Made by a program: the position numbers and the translations under genes. From NCBI GenBank assembly GCA_017508665.1, contig JAFVYL010000014.1:41169-105168 (forward strand): DNA of 64,000 bases, in the 5' to 3' direction. The notes under the pieces are model-generated. The model had not been told where the DNA came from. It saw only the letters and a list, made by a program, of their open reading frames with translations, and made no database searches. The first letter of the stretch is position 1; each line of letters starts with the position of its first letter. Positions 53,889-62,499 of this stretch are shown here, one piece after another. The stretch is from Clostridia bacterium. Lineage in GTDB: Bacteria; Bacillota; Clostridia; Oscillospirales; CAG-272.

Positions 53889-55685
53889 TCAGACAAACTG
53901 CGAGTGATAGAGCGAGTGATAGAATCCGCCCTGTCTTATTAGCTCGTCGTGATTTCCTTGCTCGATTATCGTTCCGTCCTTTACAACGAGTATAGTGTCC
54001 GCGTTCTGAATCGTCGAGAGTCTGTGCGCGATAATAAAGCAGGTTTTATTCTTCATAAGCTCGGTCATAGCGGTCTGTATCTGTATCTCGGTTCGCGAGT
54101 CGACGTTTGATGTCGCCTCATCGAGAATAAGTATAGGTGCGCGCGAGAGGAATGCACGTGCTATGGTTATAAGCTGCTTCTGTCCCTTTGAGATATTTAC
54201 ACCGTCGTCTGAGAGCACGGTGTCGTATCCGTCGGGCAGACTTTCTATGTATGATGATATCTTTGCCGATCTTGCCGCCTCGTACACCTCCTCCGGAGTT
54301 GCATCCTCTCTGCCGTATACGATATTTTCATATATCGTGCCGTGGAAGAGCCAAGTATCCTGAAGCACCATAGTGAATGCGCGTCTGAGGTCGGCTCTCT
54401 TTATGTCCTGAGAGGGTACACCGTCTATGAGTATCTGTCCATTTTGCTGATCATAGAATCGCATCAAGAGATTGATGATAGTCGTCTTACCAGCGCCGGT
54501 AGGTCCTACTATGGCTACCGTGTGACCTTTGCTTGCATTAACCGTTACGTTTTTCAGTATGGTTCTCTCGGGTGTATATCCGAATGTAACGTCATCTATA
54601 AGCACCTCACCCTTTACCTCTGTGAGAGCTTTTGCATCGGGGGCATCCTCTTTTTCGGGGGATTCGTCGAGTATAGCGAATACACGCTCAGCCGCCGAGA
54701 ATGCGGATTGGAACTCGTGGAGAATGTTTGAGAACTCGTTGATAGGTCCTGCAAACTTTCTTGAATACTGTACGAACTGCGCCACACCGCCGAGGGTTAT
54801 AAAGAACATAGAGCCTACAAGAACTGTACCGTTCTGCGAGAACATGTACAGAATACCGCCCATAATGGCAACAAGCGTAAGAGAAATGTTGTTTATGAGA
54901 TTTATGGTGGGGAAGAGAAGCGCGCCCTGATATTCAGCACCGTAGAATGCCGACATAGCCTCGTCGTTGATATTGTTGAAGCGGGAGGAGATTATCTCCT
55001 GTCTGCCGTATGCGGATATTGTGCGCGCGCCGGTAAGCATTTCTTCTGCGAAGCCGTTGAGCTCACCGTATTTCTTGGATCTCTTTCTGAAGAGAGGACG
55101 TACCACCTTTGAGCGATACTTGGTGAAGAGTATGGATGCGGGAACGGTCAGTGCGAAAATCAGTATCATCGGCTTGGATATCTGCCACATGAATACAAGA
55201 GAGCCTATGACCGTGTAAAGACTTGTCATTACCTGTATGAGGTCGTGAGAGAGTGTGCTGTTGATCGTGTCGATATCGTAAGAGAGGTGGCTGATGATAT
55301 CGCCCGTAGCGTGAGTGTCAAAATAGTTAACGGGGAGAGTAGTGAGCTTTTCGAACACCTGCTTGCGCATCTTGTAGATGATCCTCTGGCTCAGATTTAT
55401 CATTACCACAGCGAGAAGATAGGAGAGCACAGCGGATATGACGTAGCAGCCCATCATGAAGCCGATGTTCTTCCACACCGCGTCAAAGTTGACACCCCCC
55501 ACCCCTTCGATCGCATCAATAGCCGCGCCCGAGTACTTAGGGCCGAGCAGTGATAGCTGATTTGCTCCGAGCGTAAGGCACAGAGCGAGGATAAACAGAG
55601 GCCACTGTCCGAGAACGTATTTACTCAGTCTTATGAATATACCTTTTCTCGACTTTTTCCGTGTCATATTGTTATTATTAGTCAA
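53889..55685 (-). CDS. Heterodimeric ABC exporter, subunit with intact catalytic residues
   Basis: A half-transporter of 598 residues: six spans followed by an ATPase domain. Walker A is GPTGAGKTT, Walker B ILILDEATSNVD with the catalytic Glu, and the switch His is in IIAHRLST. Its own signature is ISKGQ instead of LSGGQ. The start was chosen as TTG at 55685, eight bases after GGGAGG and overlapping the upstream stop; GTG at 55694 touches the ribosome site and ATG at 55667 is 26 bases away. It pairs with the next gene to form an asymmetric exporter of drugs or peptides in the style of BmrCD or TM287/288. Confidence 0.92.
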   Translation of the reverse strand: MTNNNNMTRKKSRKGIFIRLSKYVLGQWPLFILALCLTLGANQLSLLGPKYSGAAIDAIEGVGGVNFDAVWKNIGFMMGCYVISAVLSYLLAVVMINLSQRIIYKMRKQVFEKLTTLPVNYFDTHATGDIISHLSYDIDTINSTLSHDLIQVMTSLYTVIGSLVFMWQISKPMILIFALTVPASILFTKYRSKVVRPLFRKRSKKYGELNGFAEEMLTGARTISAYGRQEIISSRFNNINDEAMSAFYGAEYQGALLFPTINLINNISLTLVAIMGGILYMFSQNGTVLVGSMFFITLGGVAQFVQYSRKFAGPINEFSNILHEFQSAFSAAERVFAILDESPEKEDAPDAKALTEVKGEVLIDDVTFGYTPERTILKNVTVNASKGHTVAIVGPTGAGKTTIINLLMRFYDQQNGQILIDGVPSQDIKRADLRRAFTMVLQDTWLFHGTIYENIVYGREDATPEEVYEAARSAKISSYIESLPDGYDTVLSDDGVNISKGQKQLITIARAFLSRAPILILDEATSNVDSRTEIQIQTAMTELMKNKTCFIIAHRLSTIQNADTILVVKDGTIIEQGNHDELIRQGGFYHSLYHSQFV

Positions 55686-57396
55686 GGAAAGCACCTCCCA
55701 TCTGCGAGTCGCTGATCTCTTTATATTCGGTGCAGGATTCCATGAGCTCGTCGTGAGTACCCGAGCCGATTATTTCTCCGTCCTCAATTACGAGGATCAG
55801 ATCGCAATTCTTTACCGAGCTTACTCTCTGCGCTACTGTTATGACCGTCGACTCGGGGAGCGCCTCGGAGAGTGCGCGGCGCAGATTAGAGTCTGTCTTG
55901 TAGTCAAGGGCAGAGGAGGAGTCGTCGAGTATGAGTATTTCGGGATGCCCTGCCAGAGCTCTCGATATGAGCAGTCTCTGCTTTTGTCCGCCCGAGAGGT
56001 TTGTACCCGCTGTTGCGACCTCGTTTGAGTATCCTTTGGGCAGAGCAGATATAAATTCGTGAGCTTGGGCGAGCTTTGCCGCCTCTATGATCTCATCTCT
56101 TGTGATATCACGGCCGAATCGGATATTTTCTTCCACGGTATCAGCGTAGATAAAGTCGTTCTGGAACACTACGCCAAACATCCTTGTGCGTTCCTCGGGA
56201 GTATAAGAGCGCACGTCCTTGCCGTTGATACGTACAGTGCCGGAGTCGGCATCGTAAAAACGCATCAGCAGACGTAAAACGGTAGACTTTCCGCTTCCGG
56301 TCGCGCCTATGATTCCGAGTCTTTCGCCCCGTTTCAGCTTGAAGGACACGTTCTTGACGTTGTCTTTTTTGCCGAGATATGAGAAGGTGACGTTTTCAAA
56401 GGATATATGGTATGATTCGTCACCGTTACTGTCGTCCTCTGTAATTCCGAGCTCGCTTTCGCACTCCATGACACTCGCTATTCTGTTAGCCGATGCGGCG
56501 CATTTTGTGTACATAACGAACATACGCGAGAGTGACATCATCGCCATGGATATGAGGGTAAAGTATTGCATAAACGCGATTATCGTAGCGGCTGTGGAAC
56601 GGTTGGTAGCCACAAAATGCGCGCTGACCGCAATTACCGCGACTATACCGAGATTCATCAGCAGAGTCATTATAGGATTGACCACGCTCATGATTATGCC
56701 GGCGCGCGATTCGTTCCGTCTGAGAGTCATATTCGCCTTATCGTATCTTCCGTTCTCGTAGTCTACCTTGGAGAGTGCCTTGATAACGCGAATGCCCTGA
56801 GCATCCTCTCTTACGACTCTCACCATCCCGTCGACCGACTGCTGAACCCTTGAATAAAGCGGCACGCCCATACGGGAAATGCTGTATACAACGATAAAAA
56901 TCAAGGGCATTGTAGCTATCATAACGAGCGCGAGCTTGCTGTCCATGATAAGTGTGATAGCACTTCCGCCAAGGAGAAGGATAGGCGCACGTATACCCAT
57001 TCTCTGCATCATACCGATGAAGTTTTGCACGTTGTAGGTGTCGGACGTTATTCTTGACTCGAGAGAGGGAATTGTGAACTTATCCGTCTCTCTTGCAGAG
57101 AGATTGAGCGTCTTTGAGAAGAGCTCGCGTCTCATTCTTGTGGCGAAGAGCATAGTTGTCTTTGCCGCCATTCTGTTTGCCACAATGTTGCCGATACATG
57201 CTATGAGGGCACATGCGGCCATTATCACACCGTAGATCACTATGCGGCCTACGTTGTTGCTCTTTATCACGTTGTCGAGTATGTATGAGAGCAGGAAGGG
57301 TATCATAAGCTCCGCGAGAGTGCCTATGACCTTAACCGTGATTCCTGCGCTTATTCTTTTGCCGAGAGGCTTTAAGTATTCGAGAACCCACTTCAT
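55678..57396 (-). CDS. Heterodimeric ABC exporter, subunit with degenerate site residues
   Basis: A 572-residue half-transporter with six spans and an ATPase domain. Walker A GATGSGKST and signature LSGGQ are intact, but the Walker B end is ILILDDSSS (Asp in place of the catalytic Glu) and the switch His is Gln (TVAQRVSS). With its partner, one composite ATP site is consensus and the other degenerate. Its start overlaps the marR stop by four bases (ATGA) and its stop overlaps the partner start, so the three genes form one coupled operon. Confidence 0.93.
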   Translation of the reverse strand: MKWVLEYLKPLGKRISAGITVKVIGTLAELMIPFLLSYILDNVIKSNNVGRIVIYGVIMAACALIACIGNIVANRMAAKTTMLFATRMRRELFSKTLNLSARETDKFTIPSLESRITSDTYNVQNFIGMMQRMGIRAPILLLGGSAITLIMDSKLALVMIATMPLIFIVVYSISRMGVPLYSRVQQSVDGMVRVVREDAQGIRVIKALSKVDYENGRYDKANMTLRRNESRAGIIMSVVNPIMTLLMNLGIVAVIAVSAHFVATNRSTAATIIAFMQYFTLISMAMMSLSRMFVMYTKCAASANRIASVMECESELGITEDDSNGDESYHISFENVTFSYLGKKDNVKNVSFKLKRGERLGIIGATGSGKSTVLRLLMRFYDADSGTVRINGKDVRSYTPEERTRMFGVVFQNDFIYADTVEENIRFGRDITRDEIIEAAKLAQAHEFISALPKGYSNEVATAGTNLSGGQKQRLLISRALAGHPEILILDDSSSALDYKTDSNLRRALSEALPESTVITVAQRVSSVKNCDLILVIEDGEIIGSGTHDELMESCTEYKEISDSQMGGAFLD

Positions 57397-57833
57397 TTTT
57401 CGTCCTCCTGCCTCTCCACGATCTCTCTTGCGCGCTTTTGCATACGCTCAAGCACCGAGTTGAAGACCTCAAGCTCATCATCGGGAATCCCCTCGGATAA
57501 AAGCTCCATCCACTCGTCGGAGGCGCGTCTTATCTCGGGCAGTACAGCGAGCATTTTCTCTGTAGGGTGCACCGAGAACTGCCTTTTGTCGTTTGGCAGG
57601 GCCTCTCTGGTTATATATCCCCTCTCCTCAAGGCAGTTGAGGTTTCTTGCGACGGTGCTCTTGTTGATACACAGCTCACGCGCCAGCTCCTCCTGTGATC
57701 TGCCCGGCTCACGGCATATGGCCAATGCAAAAGCATAGTGACCCGGGTGTAGGTCGCAGTCCGGGACTCTGCTGTGGCGGAAGAGGGCTTGCGATCGGCT
57801 GATATTATTCAGCATTTTCATAAATCTTGGCAT
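57393..57833 (-). CDS. MarR-family transcriptional regulator
   Basis: A 146-residue winged-helix regulator. The core is GHYAFALAICREPGRSQEELARELCINKS with TVARNLNCLEERGYITRE and the wing PNDKRQFSV. It is first in the operon with the two ABC exporter genes, the usual setting of a repressor released by the exporter's substrate. A large palindrome overlaps the promoter. AAGGGG lies eight bases before the ATG. Confidence 0.94.
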   Translation of the reverse strand: MPRFMKMLNNISRSQALFRHSRVPDCDLHPGHYAFALAICREPGRSQEELARELCINKSTVARNLNCLEERGYITREALPNDKRQFSVHPTEKMLAVLPEIRRASDEWMELLSEGIPDDELEVFNSVLERMQKRAREIVERQEDEK

Positions 57834-57854
57834 AAAATACCCCTTAAAACAGTA

Positions 57855-57889
57855 ATAGTTGCATATGCAACAGTTTCATACGCAACTAT
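57855..57889. promoter_or_regulatory. MarR operator: nested palindromes
   Basis: ATAGTTGCATATG (57855-57867) and CATACGCAACTAT (57877-57889) form a 13-base inverted repeat with one mismatch; inside it GTTGCATATGCAAC (57858-57871) is itself a perfect 14-base palindrome. The site lies between the -10 and the start codon, ideal for repression. Confidence 0.75.
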
Positions 57890-57916
57890 TATAGCAGATG
57901 TCTCGTCAAAGGTCAA
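57888..57916 (-). promoter_or_regulatory. Promoter of the marR-ABC operon
   Basis: TTGACC, 17 bases, TATAAT with a TG extended -10 on the minus strand. The operator starts at the -10. Confidence 0.85.
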
Positions 57917-58006
57917 TATAAATCGACAAAAAATAAAATATTTTTTAAGATGAAACAGAGTACAATAATACAAATGCACATAGAGTGGAAAAAGAAAAAA
58001 ATAAAG

Positions 58007-58035
58007 GAGGCAGAGAACCGTGTGTTCTCTGCCTC
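58007..58035 (-). terminator. Terminator of the M13 peptidase gene
   Basis: A 12 bp stem GAGGCAGAGAAC with a five-base loop; on the minus strand a T-rich run follows. Confidence 0.85.
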
Positions 58036-58046
58036 TTTGCGTGTTA

Positions 58047-59945
58047 TTACCAGATAACTATACGCTTTTCGGGAGCGATATACATCTTGTCGTTTTCGGT
58101 TACGCCGAAGGTGGTGTACCATTCGTCAAAGTTTCTCGGGGGAATGTTTGCACGGAGCATGCAAGGACCGTGGACGTCGACCGCGAGAAGCATCTGGCTG
58201 AACTCGGGCTTTGCCTTCTGGCACCATACTCTTGCCCAGTTGTAGAAGTACTCCTCGTAGGATGCGCCCTCTGTTCTTCCCATAATATCAAGGGTTACGG
58301 ACACACCGCCGTTGTCTGCCATATTCTCGCTTACGATGAATGCGCCGTTTACCTTACCCCAGGGGAGCTCAATGCCGTCAAACTGCTCGATCATCTGATT
58401 TACCTTAGCCTCAAATCTCTTGAAGTCATCCTCGGTCCACCAGTTGTTGATATTACCGTTTTCGTCACACTTTGCGCCGTTTGAGTCGAAGGCGTGTGAA
58501 ATTTCGTGGCCTATTACAGCACCGATACCGCCGAGATTTTCGCTTCTTGTCTGCTTAAGAGAGTAGAAGGGGGGCTGAAGAATTGCCGCAGGGAAGGTGA
58601 TGTCGTTTACGAAGGGATCGTAGCAGGCATTTACCATATGTCCGGGCATCGCCCAGTTCTCGGGATTGGTCGGCTCGTCAAGCTGTGCGAGAGTGTCAAG
58701 CTCTCTTACGGCGTTGAGGGCGATCATAGCGTCGAGCAGGGAGTCCTCGGTATTGAATACGAGCTTCTCGTAGAGTGCTCTTACCTTGCTCGGATAACCC
58801 ATCTTTACACCCATCTTAGAGAGCTTGAGTATAGCCTTTTCTCTGGTTTCCTCACCGAGTATCTCATTGGTCTTGATGCGTGTCTTGTATGTATCAATGA
58901 TCTGATATACTATCTCTGTAATATCGCGCTTTGCTTCTTCACCGAAGTACTTTTCACCGTAATAAATTCCCACGGGCTCGGAGTATACACCGGATGCGAG
59001 GTTGTATGCAAACTTATCAATGTCCTGCATCTTTGCGACACCGGTGATAGCGCGCATATACATACCGCCCATATCACGCAGCTCCTCTGAAAGGTAGGAG
59101 CAGGATCTGAGAAGACCGGTAACGTATGCCCAGTGCTTGTACAATTCAAGTGTGTCTGCATTGAGCACGCTTGCAAATGCGCCGAAGAATCTCGGCTCGG
59201 TAACTACAACAGTCTCGGGCACACGGCCGAAGAGTTCGGTGAGAATGGACTTGAAGTCAAGGGTAGAGAGCATCTCGGATACCTCATCGGTGTCCATCGG
59301 ATTGTACATCTCAACGTATCTTGACCACTCCTCGCTCGTCTTTACAAGTCCGCCGAGTATCTCGTCGAATGCGAGGGCGTCGTTTACGTACTTTTCCTGA
59401 TCCTCGGGTGTGAGGTCGGTCTTGGTCATAACCATCTTGGCTACGTTTGTCCAAATGCCGAGTATCTGCTCCTTCTGAGGTGCCATCTCCGGCTTGTAGT
59501 AGGAAGCGTCGGGAAGAATAACTCCCGCGCCCTGAAGATATACAAGACGCTGCTTGGTGTTCTTCATATCTGTCTCGACACCGATGTTGATGGGAGTGGG
59601 AATACCGTGGAGAGAAAGTGTCTGATAAAGACGGCTGAAGTCTCCGAGCTCCTTTACCTCGTCAAGCACAGCGAGATGCTTGAGAGCAGGGGCGATACCG
59701 TCCTTTTCCTTTCTGTCGGCATCCTTTGCCAGATTGTAGAGCTCACACGCTCTCTTGAGATAATCGTTGGGGTAGGACTTGGACGCTGCCATAGTCTCAA
59801 ACTCGTCCATCATGATCTTTTCCACGGCATCAGAAAGCTCTGAGAAGCCGCCTGCGGTGGGCTTGTCATCGGGAATTACGAGATTTTCGAGTGCTTCACT
59901 GTTGACGTGCATATAAAGGTCGTCTTGAATTCTGAAGTTTTCCAT
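58047..59945 (-). CDS. M13-family (PepO/neprilysin-type) zinc metallopeptidase
   Basis: A 632-residue endopeptidase that cuts oligopeptides. Zinc site HEISH in VIGHEISHAFDS (about residues 480-491) and third ligand Glu in ENMADNGG (about 541-548), with the NACYDP and FPAAILQPPFY blocks upstream of the zinc site. The N-terminal half is the all-helical M13 N domain beginning IQDDLYMHVNSEAL. There is no signal peptide, as in other Firmicutes PepO proteins, so it acts on peptides in the cytoplasm or leaves the cell unconventionally. AGGAGA precedes the ATG. Single-gene unit. Confidence 0.95.
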   Translation of the reverse strand: MENFRIQDDLYMHVNSEALENLVIPDDKPTAGGFSELSDAVEKIMMDEFETMAASKSYPNDYLKRACELYNLAKDADRKEKDGIAPALKHLAVLDEVKELGDFSRLYQTLSLHGIPTPINIGVETDMKNTKQRLVYLQGAGVILPDASYYKPEMAPQKEQILGIWTNVAKMVMTKTDLTPEDQEKYVNDALAFDEILGGLVKTSEEWSRYVEMYNPMDTDEVSEMLSTLDFKSILTELFGRVPETVVVTEPRFFGAFASVLNADTLELYKHWAYVTGLLRSCSYLSEELRDMGGMYMRAITGVAKMQDIDKFAYNLASGVYSEPVGIYYGEKYFGEEAKRDITEIVYQIIDTYKTRIKTNEILGEETREKAILKLSKMGVKMGYPSKVRALYEKLVFNTEDSLLDAMIALNAVRELDTLAQLDEPTNPENWAMPGHMVNACYDPFVNDITFPAAILQPPFYSLKQTRSENLGGIGAVIGHEISHAFDSNGAKCDENGNINNWWTEDDFKRFEAKVNQMIEQFDGIELPWGKVNGAFIVSENMADNGGVSVTLDIMGRTEGASYEEYFYNWARVWCQKAKPEFSQMLLAVDVHGPCMLRANIPPRNFDEWYTTFGVTENDKMYIAPEKRIVIW

Positions 59946-59991
59946 ATTTTTCTCCTATTCATTTGCTAAAGCTATATTTCGCCTTTATATC

Positions 59992-60020
59992 ATTTTATCA
60001 CATATGCTCAGAAAAAGCAA
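59992..60020 (-). promoter_or_regulatory. Promoter of the M13 peptidase gene
   Basis: TTGCTT, 17 bases, TAAAAT on the minus strand, about 45 bases before the start codon. Confidence 0.6.
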
Positions 60021-60090
60021 TGTAAAATGTGCATAAACTTGATATCCGCCCTTTGTATACAACATCAAAACCGTGCGCCGAAAATAAAAG

Positions 60091-60116
60091 GCGGGCCCGA
60101 CTTAACTCGGGCCCGT
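60091..60116 (-). terminator. Terminator behind the AEC pseudogene
   Basis: A 10 bp GC-rich stem GCGGGCCCGA (one G-T) with a six-base loop; on the minus strand CTTTTATTTT follows. It has outlived the gene it served. Confidence 0.8.
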
Positions 60117-60126
60117 GGCATAATAT

Positions 60127-60396
60127 TCAAATAAAACAATTCAAGAGCGCGAATAGAAGCGGTATAGTCGCGATTGAAAGTATGGTAGTACCGAGTGTAA
60201 AGGTTACGGCGCTTTCGATCGGAGTAGGTCACAACCTCGGGCACGTAGCTTTTAATATTCAGTAGGTTTAAAGCTATTCTTATAACAAAGGCTATAAGCA
60301 CGGGGTTGAAAACAGCCTTCTTTATTCCGGCTGAACTGGTATCGCCAATGCGGAGAAAAGAAGCACGTTGCGTACCATTATCAAAAATGCATCCAT
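60127..60396 (-). pseudogene. Decayed AEC (auxin efflux carrier) family permease
   Basis: AAGGAAAG and an ATG at 60396 begin MDAFLIMVRNVLLFSALAIP, the typical N-terminus of an AEC permease, but a stop follows shortly. Another frame then gives FNPVLIAFVIRIALNLLNIK, a segment from the middle of the family, and after a further frame change TFTLGTTILSIATIPLLFAL with a stop at 60127, the typical C-terminal span. Full members are about 300-330 residues, so more than half is deleted and at least two frame breaks exist. Ribosome site and terminator are still intact, which points to recent loss. Confidence 0.75.
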
Positions 60397-60514
60397 ATTA
60401 CTTTCCTTAGTTGTTTTAGTGTAATTACGTTAATTATAGCATAGCGGCGGAATAAAATCAAGATTTTCATATTCTTTTACGAGCTGTTACTTAAAAAAGC
60501 TTTTTAAATTTTAA

Positions 60515-60543
60515 TTGACATATAAGATGGTTTGTAATATAAT
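60515..60543 (+). promoter_or_regulatory. Promoter of the YwaF-like gene
   Basis: TTGACA, 17 bases, TATAAT, perfect consensus. It shows that the ATG at 60587, not an in-frame codon inside the promoter, is the start. Confidence 0.88.
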
Positions 60544-60586
60544 TATAGATGTATTTAATTATAACTTTTATATCTTCGAGGTTATT

Positions 60587-61366
60587 ATGTTAAAGCTTGT
60601 ACTGTTTAATTGTCTGCTTCTTTTTGTGATTGCCGCTCTGCTTATCTTGGCCAAGAGAACTGTTAAAACCGAGAGGGGTAAGAGAATTACACTTCTCGCA
60701 TCTGCCACGCTGACTATACTGTTTCATTACAGCACTGCGATATTCCGCTCTGCCTCGGGCAATGCTCCCTTCGAGTATATCGCGGACAATCCGAATCTCA
60801 TCCTACCCATATACCCGTGTAACGTAGTTATGTGGGCGTGTCTGATCCTCGGACTTCTTAGGGATAAGGACTCTAAGTTAGCTCAGCTTCTTTGCGATTA
60901 CATTTTTTATTTCGGTATATTCTCGACACTCGTCGGAATGTTCGCCAACGTTGACTTTATAATGAATCCCACTCTTAGGGATTACGATATTACCAAGAGC
61001 ATCGTCGCTCACGCGACACTTTTGTTCAACGTGCTTCTTCTACCCCTCTTCGGAAGAATAGAAATCGATTTCTCAAAAAATATGAAGCATATGGTTACCT
61101 CGGTTATCGGAATGTATCTCATAGGTCTTTACTGCAACCTCATCTTCAGAGTGCTTGTGTCCACTGAGGCGGCATATGACGTCAACTCCATGTTCATTAT
61201 CCACTCTCCGTTTGAGGGGGTCGGTTTTTTGACCTACCCGATAATTGCTATCGTGGCACTCTTCCTGTATTTTTGTCTTTTCACCGTCTGCGAGCTCGTC
61301 AAATACCCAAAGGGCGAGCGCTGGTTTGATAAAGCCTTATGCTTGATAAAGAATAAAAAGGGATAA
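60587..61366 (+). CDS. YwaF-like (TIGR02206-type) integral membrane protein
   Basis: A 259-residue membrane protein with about seven spans. ILPIYPCNVVMWACLILGLL (about residues 72-91) and HATLLFNVLLLPLFG (about 142-156) match the conserved blocks of the YwaF/TMEM164-like family. Function in bacteria is unknown. GAGGTTATT precedes the ATG. Single-gene unit with strong promoter and terminator. Confidence 0.8.
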   Translation: MLKLVLFNCLLLFVIAALLILAKRTVKTERGKRITLLASATLTILFHYSTAIFRSASGNAPFEYIADNPNLILPIYPCNVVMWACLILGLLRDKDSKLAQLLCDYIFYFGIFSTLVGMFANVDFIMNPTLRDYDITKSIVAHATLLFNVLLLPLFGRIEIDFSKNMKHMVTSVIGMYLIGLYCNLIFRVLVSTEAAYDVNSMFIIHSPFEGVGFLTYPIIAIVALFLYFCLFTVCELVKYPKGERWFDKALCLIKNKKG

Positions 61367-61400
61367 ATTTTTCTCACCGCCAAACCGGGAGAACAAACAG

Positions 61401-61430
61401 AAAGCACCCCGATACTCGTCGGGGTGCTTT
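61401..61430. terminator. Terminator of the YwaF-like gene
   Basis: A 12 bp stem AAAGCACCCCGA with a six-base loop and T tail; A residues upstream make it possibly bidirectional. Confidence 0.87.
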
Positions 61431-61474
61431 CACATGTGAAGGAGCGATAAAAAAGATATTTTACCTTTTTAATC

Positions 61475-61540
61475 GATGGATTTGAACCCACACGAATCTC
61501 TTCACTGGAACCTGATGGTAACGCTACCTCGGTGGAAGAG
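61475..61540 (-). other. tRNA T-arm-like remnant with hairpin
   Basis: On the minus strand GTGGGTTCAAATCCATC (61491-61475) looks like a tRNA T-arm with the TTCAAAT loop, but two of five stem pairs mismatch. Upstream of it a CTCTTC/GAAGAG stem (61498-61540) encloses a GGTA/TACC hairpin, like a long variable arm. No acceptor stem, D-arm or anticodon arm can be drawn, so this is not a working tRNA. It may be a remnant or an attachment-site trace, or chance. Confidence 0.3.
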
Positions 61541-61555
61541 TTTATGTAATCTGAT

Positions 61556-62221
61556 TCATATTTTGAGAATGTAATACCAATAAGGAGTACCATTAATGGA
61601 TGATGTTTCGTATTCAATGCAGTAGTCGTTATGAAACGTAAATCCAGAAGGATATTTTTTAGTATTGTCTTTTGCGGATTTACCTGATACAGTATAAGGT
61701 GTGTTTTTTTGTATCTTATATCCATCGTTCATTGGAAGTTCTTGACGCGTGGTACCTCTAGATGCGGGCTTTGTATACGTTTCGTAATCTGTCATAAATA
61801 TGTAGTAGCAATCTTTTACATTCGGCGTATTTGCTTTATGCGCATCTAAGTTATAAATATCAATATAAGATTGTATATTTCCTAGGTCTGGTGCTAAATC
61901 GGTGCTTTTTTTGAATTTTAATTCTATAGGATACAATTCAACAGTAGTTGATGCTTGGTATTTTATCACAATATCAACATAATCATTATTATTGTTGATA
62001 GGCATATTCTTTTCAAACATAACGATAAATCTTTCGCCGGGGCAAATGGTGCTTAATTCAAGCTCAGCACTAATAATGCTTCCGATGTGCATTTTAAAAG
62101 TGTCTTCGAGACCTATCTCGTAAAAACCATTATCTAGTCTTGATAAATATGTTTTCATAGAGTTACGAATTGCATTTTCGATACGTTCGGAAACATTGGT
62201 AGTAAAAGATATAGTTTTCAT
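61556..62221 (-). CDS. Possible PD-(D/E)XK nuclease-like protein
   Basis: A 221-residue soluble protein, AT-rich compared with the core genes. YVDIVIKYQA (Asp83) followed by YPIELKFKKS (Glu100, Lys102) gives the D...ExK pattern of PD-(D/E)XK nucleases, and the next helix carries GNIQSYIDIYNL, as often in restriction-like proteins. No methyltransferase or specificity gene is near. Start MKTISF has GGA about nine bases upstream. The fold assignment rests on one motif; it may be an orphan restriction-type or a housekeeping nuclease. Confidence 0.6.
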   Translation of the reverse strand: MKTISFTTNVSERIENAIRNSMKTYLSRLDNGFYEIGLEDTFKMHIGSIISAELELSTICPGERFIVMFEKNMPINNNNDYVDIVIKYQASTTVELYPIELKFKKSTDLAPDLGNIQSYIDIYNLDAHKANTPNVKDCYYIFMTDYETYTKPASRGTTRQELPMNDGYKIQKNTPYTVSGKSAKDNTKKYPSGFTFHNDYCIEYETSSINGTPYWYYILKI

Positions 62222-62425
62222 TAATCCGTCCTTAACGCAAAAGTGATTTGTTTTTCCAGTATACCATATAACCGCAATTTAATCAAGCGATTCCAATGTT
62301 TTTGTTTTGTTTTTTAATACTATCCGTTCCAAGCTTTTTCGCTCGGGGCGATTTCTTTTTATGAGATAATGGCAAAAAATTATACTGCCTTAAACAAAGA
62401 AAAGAGATTTTTAAACAGCTAACTT

Positions 62426-62468
62426 AAAGTGCAATTTTAAAGTGCAAAATTCAAAAAAGTTGCACTTA
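62426..62468. repeat. AAAGTGCAA repeat, copy 1
   Basis: AAAGTGCAATTTTAAAGTGC, then an A-rich spacer, then TTGCACTTA. Contains a direct repeat of AAAGTGCAA and its inverted form, so it can fold. The second copy is at 63215. Bases 62222-62425 between the nuclease-like gene and this repeat show no gene. Confidence 0.75.
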
Positions 62469-62499
62469 CTCTCACACCGCTTTGCTATCTTGGTGAAAG

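Noticed and set aside
61475-61560. A complete tRNA gene
   Set aside because: Only a T-arm-like segment is present; no acceptor stem, D-arm or anticodon arm can be paired.
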